Position numbers and translations under genes: made by a program. A model generated the notes under the pieces. It ran no database searches. It had not been told where the DNA came from and was given only the letters and a program-made list of their open reading frames with translations. A stretch of 64,000 bases of DNA from Methanosarcina barkeri MS (GTDB lineage: Archaea; Halobacteriota; Methanosarcinia; Methanosarcinales; Methanosarcinaceae), in the NCBI RefSeq assembly GCF_000970025.1, contig NZ_CP009528.1, positions 682,001-746,000 on the forward strand, written 5' to 3'. The number at the start of each line of letters is the position of its first letter. Position 1 is the first letter of the stretch. Below are positions 54,743 through 64,000 of this stretch, piece after piece.

Positions 54743-55198
54743 TTAAACTTTGTTCATTCGCGGTCGCTCAGGGCCTGATGTCAGAAAAGAGCTATGAAGT
54801 AAATGAAGAATCATATCAGGGCTAATTTTTCTTATATGTGTAATTTCACCTATTATTTCTTCTTCGGTTCTTCCCTGAACTTTCAGTTCATTTATTTTTT
54901 CAAGCACGTAAGCGGGTATTACAAAGTAATTGTTAAGATCGTGCCAGTGCCCGCTTACATCTCCTTTTACCAGATGAATACCTGAAGACGCGAGGTACAT
55001 TCTGATAAATTTAGAGAGTCCCTCGTAGGAAGATGCGGGAAGTTGAAGTAACTCAATCTCAGGACATGTCTTGACCAGACTAAAAAGATCTCTATCCGAA
55101 GGTCTAAACGCAAGATGTACTGCTTTCTCCTCTGCCTCCAGGCCGGAAATCTCATCCCTGCTTGTCACGACTCTGATGCGTACACTACCTAGCCCCAT
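54743..55198 (-). CDS. DUF1699 family protein (paralogue 2)
   Basis: The 151-residue protein reads MGLGSVRIRVVTSRDEISGL, VHLAFRPSDRDLFSLVKTCP, EIELLQLPASSYEGLSKFIR and KGDVSGHWHDLNNYFVIPAY. It is similar throughout to the protein at 50691-51098. Both end with a helical element (RTEEEIIGEITHIRKISPDM). Function is unknown. Two paralogues within 5 kb suggest a local duplication followed by divergence. Confidence 0.85.
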   Translation of the reverse strand: MGLGSVRIRVVTSRDEISGLEAEEKAVHLAFRPSDRDLFSLVKTCPEIELLQLPASSYEGLSKFIRMYLASSGIHLVKGDVSGHWHDLNNYFVIPAYVLEKINELKVQGRTEEEIIGEITHIRKISPDMILHLLHSSFLTSGPERPRMNKV

Positions 55199-55437
55199 TT
55201 ATGCTCCCTTTTCTATCTAAGTATGTATCATTTATTTAATTTTGTATTTCAGTCTTTCTAATCAAATTTCAGTACAATAAAATCATGAATACACAAACTT
55301 TTCTAAAAAACGAGTGAATAAATAGAGGGATGCTGAAATTATGCCAAATATAAACCTTTATAAGTAAATATAAACATATTTACTAAGAAATCGTATGCCC
55401 GACGAACAGAAAAGTTTTTAAGTGGACAGAAAAGTTT

Positions 55438-57741
55438 TTAAAACTCACTCTCAGGTTTTATGCTCAACCCTGCCGCAAGAGCTTGCCCGAATGAAATACA
55501 TCCATCTCCACAGGGAATCTTACGGTGAGCCAGGAATTCAAAACCCGCTTCTGTAACAGTTCTTGCAATGCATGAAGTGATGTGATTGTTATAGGCAACT
55601 CCTCCACTAAGACCTATCTTTTCAAGCCCTCTTTTTGCGGCAAGAGAGATGGCAAGTTCTGAAATTCCCGTCGCAAGGCTTTCCTCAACCGCAAAAGCAA
55701 GATCAGTAGGGGAGTACTTTCCTGAAAGCTCATATACCCCCAGAAGAAGCTCGGTGGTGTCAAGTAAAGGAACTCCAGATTCTCTATCTTTCTTGAAAAT
55801 GATAGGAAGATCTATGGAATGGGTACTCTTCGTTGCGGCAGATTCGAGTTTCATTGATGGCTCCCCGTCATAGGTTCTCATCTCGCAGATCCCGAGCAGG
55901 GCAGCTGCTGCATCCAGTACTCGTCCGGTACTGCTACTTCGAGCAACATTTACCCCGGTTTCAAGCTGTTTCATCACAGTTGAAAACTCCCTGTCTCCTT
56001 TCGGAAAAGCAAGGGGAAGTTTTTCCAATTCTGCTCTCCCAAGTTTCTCAAAAAGAATCCCCAAAACCATTCTTGAAGGTATCCGCGAAGCAAGGTCTCC
56101 ACCTGGCATCGGCTGAGGGAGTAAATGCCCTATACGTTCGTATCCGAAGTAAGAGGATTCAAAGAGTTCCCCTCCCCAGACTGTACCGTCAGTGCCATAT
56201 CCTACACCATCAAGGGCAATTCCGAGAATTCGGGAATCCAGGGGAAGGGAGTTATCAGCCATAAGCGCTAACATGTGAGCTTGATGATGCTGAACCTGAA
56301 GAGTATCGTCTCCTCCCATCTTTAGCGCAAAACGTGTTGTATTAAATGAAGGGTGCAAGTCACAACCCCAGTAAAGGGGCTCGATTCCTGTAAGTTGGAT
56401 AAGATGTCTGACAACCTCGGAGTGGTACCTGAAGGTTTCTACATGACTGGTATTTCCTATATACTGAGATACATAGGCAAGCTTTCCTTTTGCCACAGTA
56501 ACCGTAGAATTCATTTCAGCCCCCACACCTATAGAAGCTTTAACTTCAAAAGGCAGCTCTACGGGCTCAGGTACAAAGCCGCGGGAACGACGAATAAAGG
56601 CTGCTTTTCCATTCACAATTCTGATAACCGTATCATCATTTCGATTTGCAATAACCCTGTTGTGCAGCAGGTAATAATCGACAATCCCTTTAAGTTTATC
56701 AAGCGCCTCTTTATTCTCAACAACCATGGGCCTTCCCGGAAGGTTTGCCGAGGTCATAACATATACTGCATCAGGTACGCGGTCAAAAAGCAGATTCTGC
56801 GTGCCTGTATATGGAAGCATAACACCTATATTGTGCAGGCCAGAAGTCACCGATTCTGCCAGGCTGGATTCTTTTGACCTGGGAAGCACAGTAATAGGCC
56901 GGCGGTAAGAAGTTAAGTATTCCCTGCCTGCACCTTCAAGTTCTGCAAAGGTTTCCGCAACTTCTGCATTTTTTGCCATGACCGCAAAAGGTTGTTCCGG
57001 GCGCCTTAAACGTCTTCTAAGCTCCTTTACAGGCTCCTCCTTTCGCGCATTGCAGGCTATATGAAAACCTCCAAATCCTTTTATAGCAAGAATTGAGCCT
57101 TGTTGAAGGAGATCCGAAGCATGTGCAATTGCTTCATAACCCTTTACCAGGACATTTCCTTCTGGGTCTGAGAGCCAGATCTCTGGCCCGCACTTTGGGC
57201 AGCAGACAGGCTGGGCATGATATCTCCGGTTGAGAGGGTCAGTATATTCAGTTTCACATTCCGGACAAAGAGGAAAATCTGCCATAGTGGTATTTTCCCG
57301 GTCATAAGGAAGGGTTCGGACGGTTGTATATCTGGGCCCGCAGTTTGTGCATACCGTAAAAGGATAATGAAAATACCTGGAAGAAGGATCAAAAATCTCA
57401 GACCTGCACTGTTCGCAAATAGCCGTGTCAGGAGGAATTATGGAATTTTCAAAAACTCCGGATTCACTGGGCACGATAATAAATTTAGAATACCCAAAAA
57501 ACGGGATATTTTTTGCTTTGATTTCCTTAACTTTGGCCAGAGGAGGTTTCTTTTCAGGGAGTTCTTTAATGAAATTATCAAGGCTTTCCTTATTTCCTTC
57601 TATAAGGATTTCCACATAATTTCCAAGATTTTTCACATATCCGAAAAGCCCGTGGACTTTTGCAAGCTGATATATAAAAGGGCGAAAACCTACCCCTTGA
57701 ACAGTACCGGTAATATGAAGAAGCCTCGCTTCGTTTTGCAT
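55438..57741 (-). CDS. hypF: Carbamoyltransferase HypF ([NiFe]-hydrogenase maturation)
   Basis: HypF transfers a carbamoyl group from carbamoyl phosphate to HypE, which turns it into the cyanide ligand of the hydrogenase iron. The 767-residue protein has all modules: acylphosphatase (TGTVQGVGFRPFIYQLA, R20), two zinc fingers (C109, C112, C131, C134; C159, C162, C181, C184), a YrdC-like domain (IKGFGGFHIACNARKEEP), and a Kae1-like domain with QVQHHQAHMLALM and IALDGVGYGTDGTVWGGE. No other hyp gene is in the window. Length is normal. Confidence 0.97.
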   Translation of the reverse strand: MQNEARLLHITGTVQGVGFRPFIYQLAKVHGLFGYVKNLGNYVEILIEGNKESLDNFIKELPEKKPPLAKVKEIKAKNIPFFGYSKFIIVPSESGVFENSIIPPDTAICEQCRSEIFDPSSRYFHYPFTVCTNCGPRYTTVRTLPYDRENTTMADFPLCPECETEYTDPLNRRYHAQPVCCPKCGPEIWLSDPEGNVLVKGYEAIAHASDLLQQGSILAIKGFGGFHIACNARKEEPVKELRRRLRRPEQPFAVMAKNAEVAETFAELEGAGREYLTSYRRPITVLPRSKESSLAESVTSGLHNIGVMLPYTGTQNLLFDRVPDAVYVMTSANLPGRPMVVENKEALDKLKGIVDYYLLHNRVIANRNDDTVIRIVNGKAAFIRRSRGFVPEPVELPFEVKASIGVGAEMNSTVTVAKGKLAYVSQYIGNTSHVETFRYHSEVVRHLIQLTGIEPLYWGCDLHPSFNTTRFALKMGGDDTLQVQHHQAHMLALMADNSLPLDSRILGIALDGVGYGTDGTVWGGELFESSYFGYERIGHLLPQPMPGGDLASRIPSRMVLGILFEKLGRAELEKLPLAFPKGDREFSTVMKQLETGVNVARSSSTGRVLDAAAALLGICEMRTYDGEPSMKLESAATKSTHSIDLPIIFKKDRESGVPLLDTTELLLGVYELSGKYSPTDLAFAVEESLATGISELAISLAAKRGLEKIGLSGGVAYNNHITSCIARTVTEAGFEFLAHRKIPCGDGCISFGQALAAGLSIKPESEF

Positions 57742-58018
57742 ATAAAGTAGAGATTACTGTTTGTCGTTAAAATAGCTTTCTAAATAATAAAAGTACCTGG
57801 CAGCATCGTAAATAGATTCAAACTTCAAATATACAGATTGTAAGTAAGAGAAGTACAGACTGTAAGCACAGAAAAGTATAGATTCCAATTCAGTAAGACC
57901 AGGGTAAACGATAACATTTTTTAAGACATGTATAAATTATAACACTAAATTGAAATAAATTCAGATAAAAGCAAAAATCTGTGGCTGAATTCAGGAGAAT
58001 TCTGATCCTGAATTCATG

Positions 58019-58183
58019 TCACATATATGGAGAAATTGTTCGTATCATAATGATGAACCCCAAAATCATCATCAAAAGGGAAATCCTCCAGGCCACCTGC
58101 AAAAGGAGGGCCTGGTTTTTGGGTTCACCTAACTTAAATACTGCTCTTTCAACCAAATTTGGTTGATCGTCACACGCAGCCAT
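58019..58183 (-). CDS. ahaG: Small A1Ao ATP synthase-associated protein (AhaG-like)
   Basis: A 54-residue frame starts at an ATG (58181-58183), 17 bases after the atpD stop. It reads MAACDDQPNLVERAVFKLGE, PKNQALLLQVAWRISLLMMI and a hydrophobic end ILGFIIMIRTISPYM. The Methanosarcina mazei ATP synthase operon ends in a small hydrophobic gene called ahaG after ahaD, and this has the same place, size and character. The assignment rests mainly on position. It has one membrane segment; its function in the complex is not established. Confidence 0.6.
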   Translation of the reverse strand: MAACDDQPNLVERAVFKLGEPKNQALLLQVAWRISLLMMILGFIIMIRTISPYM

Positions 58184-58199
58184 TTCAAATCAAGCTTGA

Positions 58200-58832
58200 T
58201 TATTTCATTCTCTCCTTGACTCTCTTCAGCCTGGAAGTACCTTCTCTTTCCATCTCCTCGAGGGTAAAACGAATGTACTTCATGGTTGCAATGAGGTCCG
58301 GAATAACTTTGAATTCAAGAGCGTTTACACGTCTTTTTGTCTTCTCGATTTCATCAAGAAGTCTTTTCATCGTTGTTTCCAGCTCTGCTGCCGTGATAAT
58401 CTTTTCTACCAGGACCTCATAGGCATCTGCGGACTCATCAATATACGAATTTGTCCCAACAATACCGTAACCTCTTTCAACAAGAGATTTGTGGACACCT
58501 GTAGAGCTGATTTGTGGCACCACAACACCCATGATGTTGTGTCCTGAAAGCTGAATTTCTGGAGATTCCTTTGCTGTAAAGGCAGTTGACTTAACTGTAA
58601 CCATTCCGTTTACAGCAGAGGCAAGATTGATTTTTTCTGCAGCGGTTAGATAGGCAGCGTCCAGTTCGGTTCTGACGTTCCTTGCCTCGTTAAGAATCTT
58701 AAAGAACTCAAGAATAAGACCATCTCTCTTCATCTTAAGGAGCTTGTGCCCACTTTCAGAGAGCTTGATTTTTTTCTTGAGCTCAATCAGCTCCGACCGA
58801 GTTGGTTTTACGTCTTGAGCCATGGTAATCAC
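58200..58832 (-). CDS. atpD: A-type ATP synthase subunit D
   Basis: Subunit D is part of the central stalk that couples rotation of the c ring to the catalytic head. The 210-residue protein starts [20 protein letters not shown] after a short MIT leader in the annotated frame. It has long N- and C-terminal helices for the coiled-coil shaft, and the conserved [15 protein letters not shown] motif near the C-terminus. The start overlaps the atpB stop by four bases. Length is normal. Confidence 0.96.
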   Translation of the reverse strand: MITMAQDVKPTRSELIELKKKIKLSESGHKLLKMKRDGLILEFFKILNEARNVRTELDAAYLTAAEKINLASAVNGMVTVKSTAFTAKESPEIQLSGHNIMGVVVPQISSTGVHKSLVERGYGIVGTNSYIDESADAYEVLVEKIITAAELETTMKRLLDEIEKTKRRVNALEFKVIPDLIATMKYIRFTLEEMEREGTSRLKRVKERMK

Positions 58833-60211
58833 TGACCCTTTCTGTGTGCAGGATGGTATTTCTGGATGTATTTGTTGTCAATCCTACCCAGCTGGTTTTC
58901 AGGCAGGTGTGCAAGGATCTTCCATCCAATGTCCAGAGTGTCTGCAATTGTCCTGTTTTCGTTTCTGCCCTGTGTAACGAACTGCTGTTCGAAAAGGTCA
59001 GCAAACTCAAGGAACTTGACGTCTCTCTCAGACAGAGCTTCTTTACCGACGATAGCCACGAGACCTCTCAGGTCACGCCCTTCTGCATAACCTGCATACA
59101 TCTGGTCAGAAACTGCCTTGTGGTCTTCTCTTGTCTTGCCTGCTCCGATACCGGAGTTCATCAACCTTGACAGGGACGGCAACACATTAATTGGCGGGTA
59201 GATACCTTTCCTGTGCAGTTCTCTTGAAACCACAATCTGCCCTTCAGTAATATAACCGGACAGGTCAGGAATCGGGTGGGTAATATCGTCACCAGGCATC
59301 GAGAGAATCGGAATCTGAGTAACTGATCCCTTTGCGCCCTTAACAATACCTGCGCGCTCATAGAGAGTTGCAAGGTCAGTGTACATGTAACCAGGATACC
59401 CACGACGGCCAGGGATTTCGTTACGAGCGGCACCCATCTGACGAAGAGCTTCTGCATAGTTGGTAATGTCGGTCAGAATGACAAGTACGTGCATGCCGTG
59501 TTCGTATGCCAGATATTCAGCTGCAGTTAAAGCCATACGCGGAGTAACTATACGTTCGACAGCAGGGTCATCTGCAAGGTTGAGGAACACAACAGCCCTT
59601 TCAAGAGCCCCGGTCTTTTCGAAGTCGCTCATGAAGTACTGGGCTTCTTCATTGGTAATACCCATTGCTGCAAAAACTACTGCGAAAGCAGATTCAGATC
59701 CTGGCACAGCAGCCTGCCTTGCGATCTGCAGAGCAATTTCGTTGTGTGGAAGACCTGAAGCTGAGAAAATAGGCAGTTTCTGTCCACGGACAAGGGTATT
59801 TGTTCCGTCTATTGTGGAGATACCTGTCTGGATGAAATCCTTTGGAGGCAGCCTGGCATATGGGTTCATTGCAGCTCCGTTGATGTCCAGAAGCTGGTCG
59901 GGCACAATCCTGGGTCCACCGTCAAGTGGTTCTCCTGAACCTGAAAGGATTCTTCCGAGAAGGTCAATGGATGCAGGGAGCTTCAGGGTTTCCCCTGTAA
60001 AGACTACACCGCATTCCTTGTCCAGACCAGTAGTACCTTCAAAAATCTGGATAACCACTATGTCTGAAGATGAGTCCAGCACCTCGCCTCTGCGGGTGGT
60101 CCCGTCAGGCAAGTTAATAGTAACAATTTCTTTATAGCCTACAGGCTCTGTTTTTTCAACAAAGACAAGTGGTCCTGCAATCTGAGTGATTGTCTTATAC
60201 TCTTTTACCAT
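58829..60211 (-). CDS. atpB: A-type ATP synthase subunit B
   Basis: Subunit B is the non-catalytic nucleotide-binding subunit of the A1 head. The 460-residue protein has [20 protein letters not shown], the beta-barrel [20 protein letters not shown], and the region [21 protein letters not shown] where a catalytic P-loop would be in subunit A. It also shows [28 protein letters not shown] lies upstream of the ATG. It is two bases from the atpA stop. Confidence 0.97.
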   Translation of the reverse strand: MVKEYKTITQIAGPLVFVEKTEPVGYKEIVTINLPDGTTRRGEVLDSSSDIVVIQIFEGTTGLDKECGVVFTGETLKLPASIDLLGRILSGSGEPLDGGPRIVPDQLLDINGAAMNPYARLPPKDFIQTGISTIDGTNTLVRGQKLPIFSASGLPHNEIALQIARQAAVPGSESAFAVVFAAMGITNEEAQYFMSDFEKTGALERAVVFLNLADDPAVERIVTPRMALTAAEYLAYEHGMHVLVILTDITNYAEALRQMGAARNEIPGRRGYPGYMYTDLATLYERAGIVKGAKGSVTQIPILSMPGDDITHPIPDLSGYITEGQIVVSRELHRKGIYPPINVLPSLSRLMNSGIGAGKTREDHKAVSDQMYAGYAEGRDLRGLVAIVGKEALSERDVKFLEFADLFEQQFVTQGRNENRTIADTLDIGWKILAHLPENQLGRIDNKYIQKYHPAHRKGQ

Positions 60212-60213
60212 AT

Positions 60214-61950
60214 TTACCTACCTCTCAGGGATGCAAACTCTTTATCCATCTGTGCCAGGACAGCATTCATAGACTCATCAAACTTCTCTTCGTACTTGAC
60301 CTTAGCAAGCACATTTTTGGATTCAAGCTTGATAATTTCAGTTACGGGAACACCTGATTTCAAGGCATCCATCGCAGCGTCTCCCCATTTCATGATTGCC
60401 TTAAGGATCTTGTACTGCTGATCGAACGGGCTGTATGCATCTACTGGGTGGAATGCATTCTGCTGCAGGAAAATTTCCCTAAGCATACGGGTGATTTCAA
60501 GCAGAAGCTGCTGGTCGTCTGGCAGAGCATCGGAACCTACAAGCTGCACGATTTCCTGCAGTTCAGATTCTGTCTGGAGCATTTCCATTGCTCTTTCCCT
60601 CAAAGGCACATAATCAGGAGCCACATTATCTGCAAACCAGTCATTAAGACTGTCCTTATACAGACTGTAACTGTTCAGCCAGTTGATGGCCGGGAAGTGA
60701 CGCCTCTGAGATAGTTTGGCATCGAGAGCCCAGAACACTTTTACGATACGCAGGGTATTCTGTGTAACAGGCTCTGAGAAGTCACCGCCAGGTGGAGATA
60801 CTGCTCCAATAACAGTAATGGAACCTGTTTCGCCGCAAAGACTCTCCGCAACCCCGGCACGCTCGTAGAATTCGGCCAGTCTTGCAGACAGGTATGCTGG
60901 GTAACCTTCTTCACCAGGCATTTCTTCCAGACGGGAAGAGATTTCTCTCATGGCTTCTGCCCACCTTGAGGTGGAGTCTGCCATAAGGGATACATCTAAT
61001 CCCATGTCACGGTAGTATTCTGCAATGGTGATTCCGGTATACACAGATGCTTCTCTTGCGGCCACAGGCATGTTTGAAGTGTTAGCGATAAGAACAGTAC
61101 GCTCCATAAGTGGGCGCCCGGTCTGCGGATCTTCGAGTTCAGGGAATTCGCTCAGAACATCTGCCATTTCGTTTCCACGCTCACCACAACCGATGTAGAC
61201 CACAATTTCGGTATCACTCCATTTTGCAAGCGACTGCTGAGTTACGGTCTTTCCCGATCCGAAAGGTCCGGGGATTGCAGCTGTTCCGCCTTTTGCCACA
61301 GGGAAAAGCCCATCAAGGATTCTCATTCCTGTAACCAGAGGCCTGGTTGGAGTAAGTTTTGCCTTCACAGGTCTGGGTCTTCGAACAGGCCACCTCTGCA
61401 TCATCTGCAATTCGGTCCCATCAGTCAGAGTACAGATTGTGTCTACTACCGTAAAGTTTCCGCTCTTTATGTCGGAAATTGTACCTGAGATATCAGGAGG
61501 CACCATGATCTTATGTTCAATATTCACGGTTTCCTGTACAACACCAATTACGTCTCCACCTTTTACGGAATCGCCCTTCTTGACAATGGGTTTGAAATCC
61601 CAGAGTTTCTTATGATCAAGCCCATCTGCGCTGACACCTCTCTGGATGAAGCTACCCATTTTTTCAAGCAGGACGTGCAGAGGCCTTTGAACCCCGTCAT
61701 AAATACTGGAAAGAAGACCCGGACCAAGTTCTACGGACAGAGACGACCCTGTAGATACACAGGGTTCCCCTGGCTTGATACCTGCGGTCTCTTCATATAC
61801 CTGGATGATGGTCTTGGGCCCTAATATCTGAATGACTTCACCCATTAAACCTTCATTACCGACTTTGACCAGGTCATACATTTTTGCCTGCAAGCCGATG
61901 GCGGTGACGACAGGCCCAGACACACGATAAATTTCACCTTTTACTTCCAC
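60214..61950 (-). CDS. atpA: A-type ATP synthase catalytic subunit A
   Basis: Subunit A makes or hydrolyses ATP in the A1 head. The 578-residue protein has the P-loop GPFGSGKT (228-235), the catalytic Glu region [15 protein letters not shown], and the A-type insertion (about 110-200) absent from F-type beta. The start is GTG at 61948-61950 with AGGTG seven bases upstream. The gene overlaps atpF by ten bases. No intein is present. Confidence 0.98.
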   Translation of the reverse strand: MEVKGEIYRVSGPVVTAIGLQAKMYDLVKVGNEGLMGEVIQILGPKTIIQVYEETAGIKPGEPCVSTGSSLSVELGPGLLSSIYDGVQRPLHVLLEKMGSFIQRGVSADGLDHKKLWDFKPIVKKGDSVKGGDVIGVVQETVNIEHKIMVPPDISGTISDIKSGNFTVVDTICTLTDGTELQMMQRWPVRRPRPVKAKLTPTRPLVTGMRILDGLFPVAKGGTAAIPGPFGSGKTVTQQSLAKWSDTEIVVYIGCGERGNEMADVLSEFPELEDPQTGRPLMERTVLIANTSNMPVAAREASVYTGITIAEYYRDMGLDVSLMADSTSRWAEAMREISSRLEEMPGEEGYPAYLSARLAEFYERAGVAESLCGETGSITVIGAVSPPGGDFSEPVTQNTLRIVKVFWALDAKLSQRRHFPAINWLNSYSLYKDSLNDWFADNVAPDYVPLRERAMEMLQTESELQEIVQLVGSDALPDDQQLLLEITRMLREIFLQQNAFHPVDAYSPFDQQYKILKAIMKWGDAAMDALKSGVPVTEIIKLESKNVLAKVKYEEKFDESMNAVLAQMDKEFASLRGR

Positions 61951-62243
61951 AGATCAACACCTACCGCTTGTTTTATCTTATCTCTTAGATTTGAGCCTGA
62001 TCCACTGCCTCCCAGGGCTACTACTGTAGGCTGGACAGACTCATTCAAGTTTTTCCTTAGAATTTCCGGCAGATTACCAATGTCATCATTATGCATTACA
62101 AGAATCCCGACACTTTTGTCTTCAAGCACAGATTTTACAACGGACTCAGTGGCTGCGGTATCTGTGGTTTCATAAACCTTCCTGACACCAGCCAGTCTGA
62201 ATCCTGTAACAAATTCGCTCTTTCCGATCACCGCTAATTCCAT
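61941..62243 (-). CDS. atpF: A-type ATP synthase subunit F
   Basis: Subunit F is a small central-stalk regulator. The 100-residue protein begins [20 protein letters not shown] and contains [13 protein letters not shown], the expected Rossmann-like fold, with a helical C-terminus ([16 protein letters not shown]). Its ATG overlaps the atpC stop codon (TAATG arrangement), and its end overlaps the atpA GTG, so translation is tightly coupled. Confidence 0.96.
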   Translation of the reverse strand: MELAVIGKSEFVTGFRLAGVRKVYETTDTAATESVVKSVLEDKSVGILVMHNDDIGNLPEILRKNLNESVQPTVVALGGSGSGSNLRDKIKQAVGVDLWK

Positions 62244-63325
62244 TATATAACCACCAACTGGTCTTTGATTAACTCATCACTGAGGCCAGTCTCCTTACCC
62301 CTGAAAATGATCCGGAGATTAGTAGCCTCATTATGTTTATGAATGATATAATCCAGAATAGGTGCAACTGAGATCGGGGATACATGCGAGAGAACGGTTG
62401 AAGATTCAAGATAATATCTTGTGAGCCTGCTTTCAAGAGTGGTCAAAGAAGTCATATCTGAACTCGTAACGCCTGAAATTACGTCCCAGTACTGAGTTCT
62501 TTGAAGCTCATTGACAAACTCGTCATATGGGAGAGTCGCCAGTTTCTCCGGTTTTAACTCAAGACCGCCTTCAATCATGAGCGGCATGATTTCATCAAGC
62601 TGCATAACTCCTGCTTTTTTCAGTCTGAAAAGATTTATTAAATTCTTGACGTCTACTTCCAATCTGACAACTTTAAGAAAGAGCTTGCGGTCTTTAGATC
62701 TTGGTTTACCTATTACTCCAAACAAGCCTGTATAATACATTTTGTCAAGTTCGTTCTCTATGTATGCCAGGTTAGTTCCGTCAAACTTATGCAGCAGGGG
62801 GTAGTATTCAGAGTATTTCAGGGCTTCAATTATTTCTTGATATGTAGCCTTGGCTGCAAGTTCTGACATCGACGTATAGGTAAACTCCCCAGCAGCAATC
62901 AGTGATTCCATGATATCTTCAGCAGATGCATTGTAGATTTTACCACGGAGAAGTGTTTTTATGTTCCAGATGTCGTATCTTTTGAGATATGCGACAACTA
63001 GGTAATTCAATTCTCCTCCGGTGATTCTTACCAACTTATCATATGTGAGCGCAAGATTTCTGTTCAATGCGTGTTCTGCCAGATCGCCACCACTGTATTT
63101 CATTGCCAGTTCGTTAACGTCGTTTTTGTATTCAGACTCTTGGATAAAGCGGGTAATCCCATCAATCCCCATGTTAAGGAGCCGGGGATATGTTTCTTTA
63201 GGGAGCAGTTTGCTCTTCATAGCGCGGACGCGGGTTACGGCATAGGGATAGTTAGAAGTGCCATTTTTCTTTTTATCGGATTTTCGCGAGGGTTTTTGCC
63301 CCCAGAGTCTCTCCAAAAGCCGCAT
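62243..63325 (-). CDS. atpC: A-type ATP synthase subunit C
   Basis: Subunit C is the socket (equivalent to V-type d) that joins the central stalk to the c ring. The 360-residue protein has the internal threefold pattern of such subunits, including [40 protein letters not shown] and THKHN-like [15 protein letters not shown] near the C-terminus. A slightly long basic N-terminus ([17 protein letters not shown]) precedes the fold. It follows atpE by six bases. Confidence 0.95.
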   Translation of the reverse strand: MRLLERLWGQKPSRKSDKKKNGTSNYPYAVTRVRAMKSKLLPKETYPRLLNMGIDGITRFIQESEYKNDVNELAMKYSGGDLAEHALNRNLALTYDKLVRITGGELNYLVVAYLKRYDIWNIKTLLRGKIYNASAEDIMESLIAAGEFTYTSMSELAAKATYQEIIEALKYSEYYPLLHKFDGTNLAYIENELDKMYYTGLFGVIGKPRSKDRKLFLKVVRLEVDVKNLINLFRLKKAGVMQLDEIMPLMIEGGLELKPEKLATLPYDEFVNELQRTQYWDVISGVTSSDMTSLTTLESRLTRYYLESSTVLSHVSPISVAPILDYIIHKHNEATNLRIIFRGKETGLSDELIKDQLVVI

Positions 63326-63331
63326 CGAACA

Positions 63332-63883
63332 TCACCCGTATAATATATCAGATATCTGCTTCAATGAACGCTCATACACGTTTTTCAGGATTGAATCATA
63401 TGTGAAATCTAACCTGACCGTTCCGTCCTCGTTTTCCAGAACAATTCCACCAATAGTATCAAGATTACCAGCGTAAGATAGAGAAGTTAACTTCTTGACA
63501 ATATCTTCAGAATCTTTAGAAGAGTAAACTCTAGCACCGCTAGCTTCGTACTTGTTGATAATATTTTTCAACAGCTCTTCTTTTTTGGATGCCGGCATTG
63601 ACTTAATTTTTTCAACTGTCTGGGCATAAACTTTATCTAGAAGATCCTTACGCTTATTAAGCGTAATTCTTTTCACTTCCAGATTTGCACTTGATATGAC
63701 CTGTTGGTGCAGATTTTGGAGGTCCTCTTCCGCCTTGGCAAGGCTGTCCCCGAGTGTTTTTTTCTGTACTTCCTTAGCTTCATTTATGATCTCGGAGGCC
63801 TTTGCATCGCCTTCGGCTTTTATACGGGAAACCTCAGCACTTGCACCCTCTTGGATGTCTTTTACAACAATCTCTAGTCCCAT
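63332..63883 (-). CDS. atpE: A-type ATP synthase subunit E
   Basis: Subunit E forms the peripheral stalk with subunit H. The 183-residue protein has a long N-terminal helix (VKDIQEGASAEVSRIKAEGD, AKASEIINEAKEVQKKTLGD) and a globular C-terminal domain with GNLDTIGGIVLENEDGTVRL. GGAGGTG precedes the ATG at the best distance. It is the first atp gene seen here; in Methanosarcina the genes H, I and K normally lie upstream and would be beyond the window edge. Confidence 0.96.
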   Translation of the reverse strand: MGLEIVVKDIQEGASAEVSRIKAEGDAKASEIINEAKEVQKKTLGDSLAKAEEDLQNLHQQVISSANLEVKRITLNKRKDLLDKVYAQTVEKIKSMPASKKEELLKNIINKYEASGARVYSSKDSEDIVKKLTSLSYAGNLDTIGGIVLENEDGTVRLDFTYDSILKNVYERSLKQISDILYG

Positions 63884-63902
63884 GCTTACACCTCCAAATA
63901 AA

Positions 63903-63958
63903 TTTAGAGCAAAAAAGTGCTCTAAAGCCTAGAGCAAAAACTCTAAGCTGCTTAGAGT
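63903..63958 (-). promoter_or_regulatory. Two strong hairpins in the atpE leader
   Basis: TTTAGAGCA (63903-63911) pairs exactly with TGCTCTAAA (63918-63926) around a six-base loop. ACTCTAAGC and GCTTAGAGT (63940-63958) form a second near-continuous palindrome. Both lie 20-75 bases upstream of the atpE start and probably inside the long atp transcript, between the genes for the c ring and for subunit E. Confidence 0.6.
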
Positions 63959-64000
63959 GCAACGATACCTAGGAAAACTTAGAGCATTATAATAGCTCAG

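Noticed and set aside
55406-55441. Short direct repeat ACAGAAAAGTTTTTAA twice at the hypF 3' end
   Set aside because: A 16-base duplication with a 20-base period in AT-rich DNA; too short to support a function.
59460-60137. 225-residue plus-strand frame
   Set aside because: It is antisense to atpB, which has full family motifs and coupled neighbours.

Overview
The window is chromosomal DNA from a methanogenic archaeon, almost certainly a Methanosarcina species. The evidence is a complete coenzyme F430 gene set (cfbA, cfbE, cfbD, cfbC, cfbB), an archaeal A1Ao ATP synthase operon (atpE-C-F-A-B-D plus a small ahaG-like gene), AglB oligosaccharyltransferase, YVTN/PKD surface proteins, DUF1699 proteins, TATA-type promoters, and large AT-rich intergenic gaps full of short tandem repeats. 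No rRNA, tRNA or CRISPR array was found.

Layout. 1-5.7 kb (minus strand) is a cell-surface polysaccharide locus: two GT4 glycosyltransferases, a Wzm/Wzt-type ABC exporter with a carbohydrate-binding tail on the ATPase, and a methyltransferase preceded by a regular heptad coiled coil. It resembles bacterial ABC-dependent O-antigen export with chain-end capping. AglB follows at 6.5-9.0 kb. 9.2-18 kb holds housekeeping genes: a TrkA-N/DHH phosphoesterase, a complete IS element (11098-12376, with terminal inverted repeats and a 5-bp target duplication), Nnr, MoaC, PRPP synthetase and a TPD/CDIN1-like nuclease. The TPD gene converges on mre11-rad50 (18.6-24.2 kb), and seven 50-bp tandem repeats lie between them. 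Mre11 carries a long Ser/Thr/Pro insertion inside its nuclease domain and a long repetitive tail.

24.2-33 kb is an accessory region: secreted PKD proteins, a DJ-1/PfpI protein, gene fragments (a STAND-type helical-repeat tail and a frameshifted SnoaL-like gene), a dispersed hairpin repeat in two copies, and a 33-residue membrane miniprotein. 33-36 kb carries hflX, a DUF2209 gene and endA. 36.5-42.7 kb is the F430 pathway. A palindromic candidate operator sits at the predicted start of cfbDCB transcription, and nineteen perfect 11-bp repeats lie upstream of it. A CPC-type metal ATPase follows, then amt-glnK with a GGAA-N6-TTCC site next to its TATA box, the expected NrpR nitrogen operator.

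47.7-55.2 kb contains small membrane, lipoprotein and lineage-specific genes: two DUF1699 paralogues, a coiled-coil protein, and an orphan ATP synthase c-subunit gene (atpK-like) beside the decayed 3' end of an atpI-like gene. HypF (hydrogenase maturation) and the main ATP synthase operon finish the window. The atpE leader at the right edge holds two strong hairpins.

Together the genes cover cofactor synthesis for methanogenesis (F430, molybdopterin, [NiFe] hydrogenase maturation), energy conservation, nitrogen uptake, break repair and envelope glycobiology. All functional calls are from reading the sequence and motifs; no database search was run.
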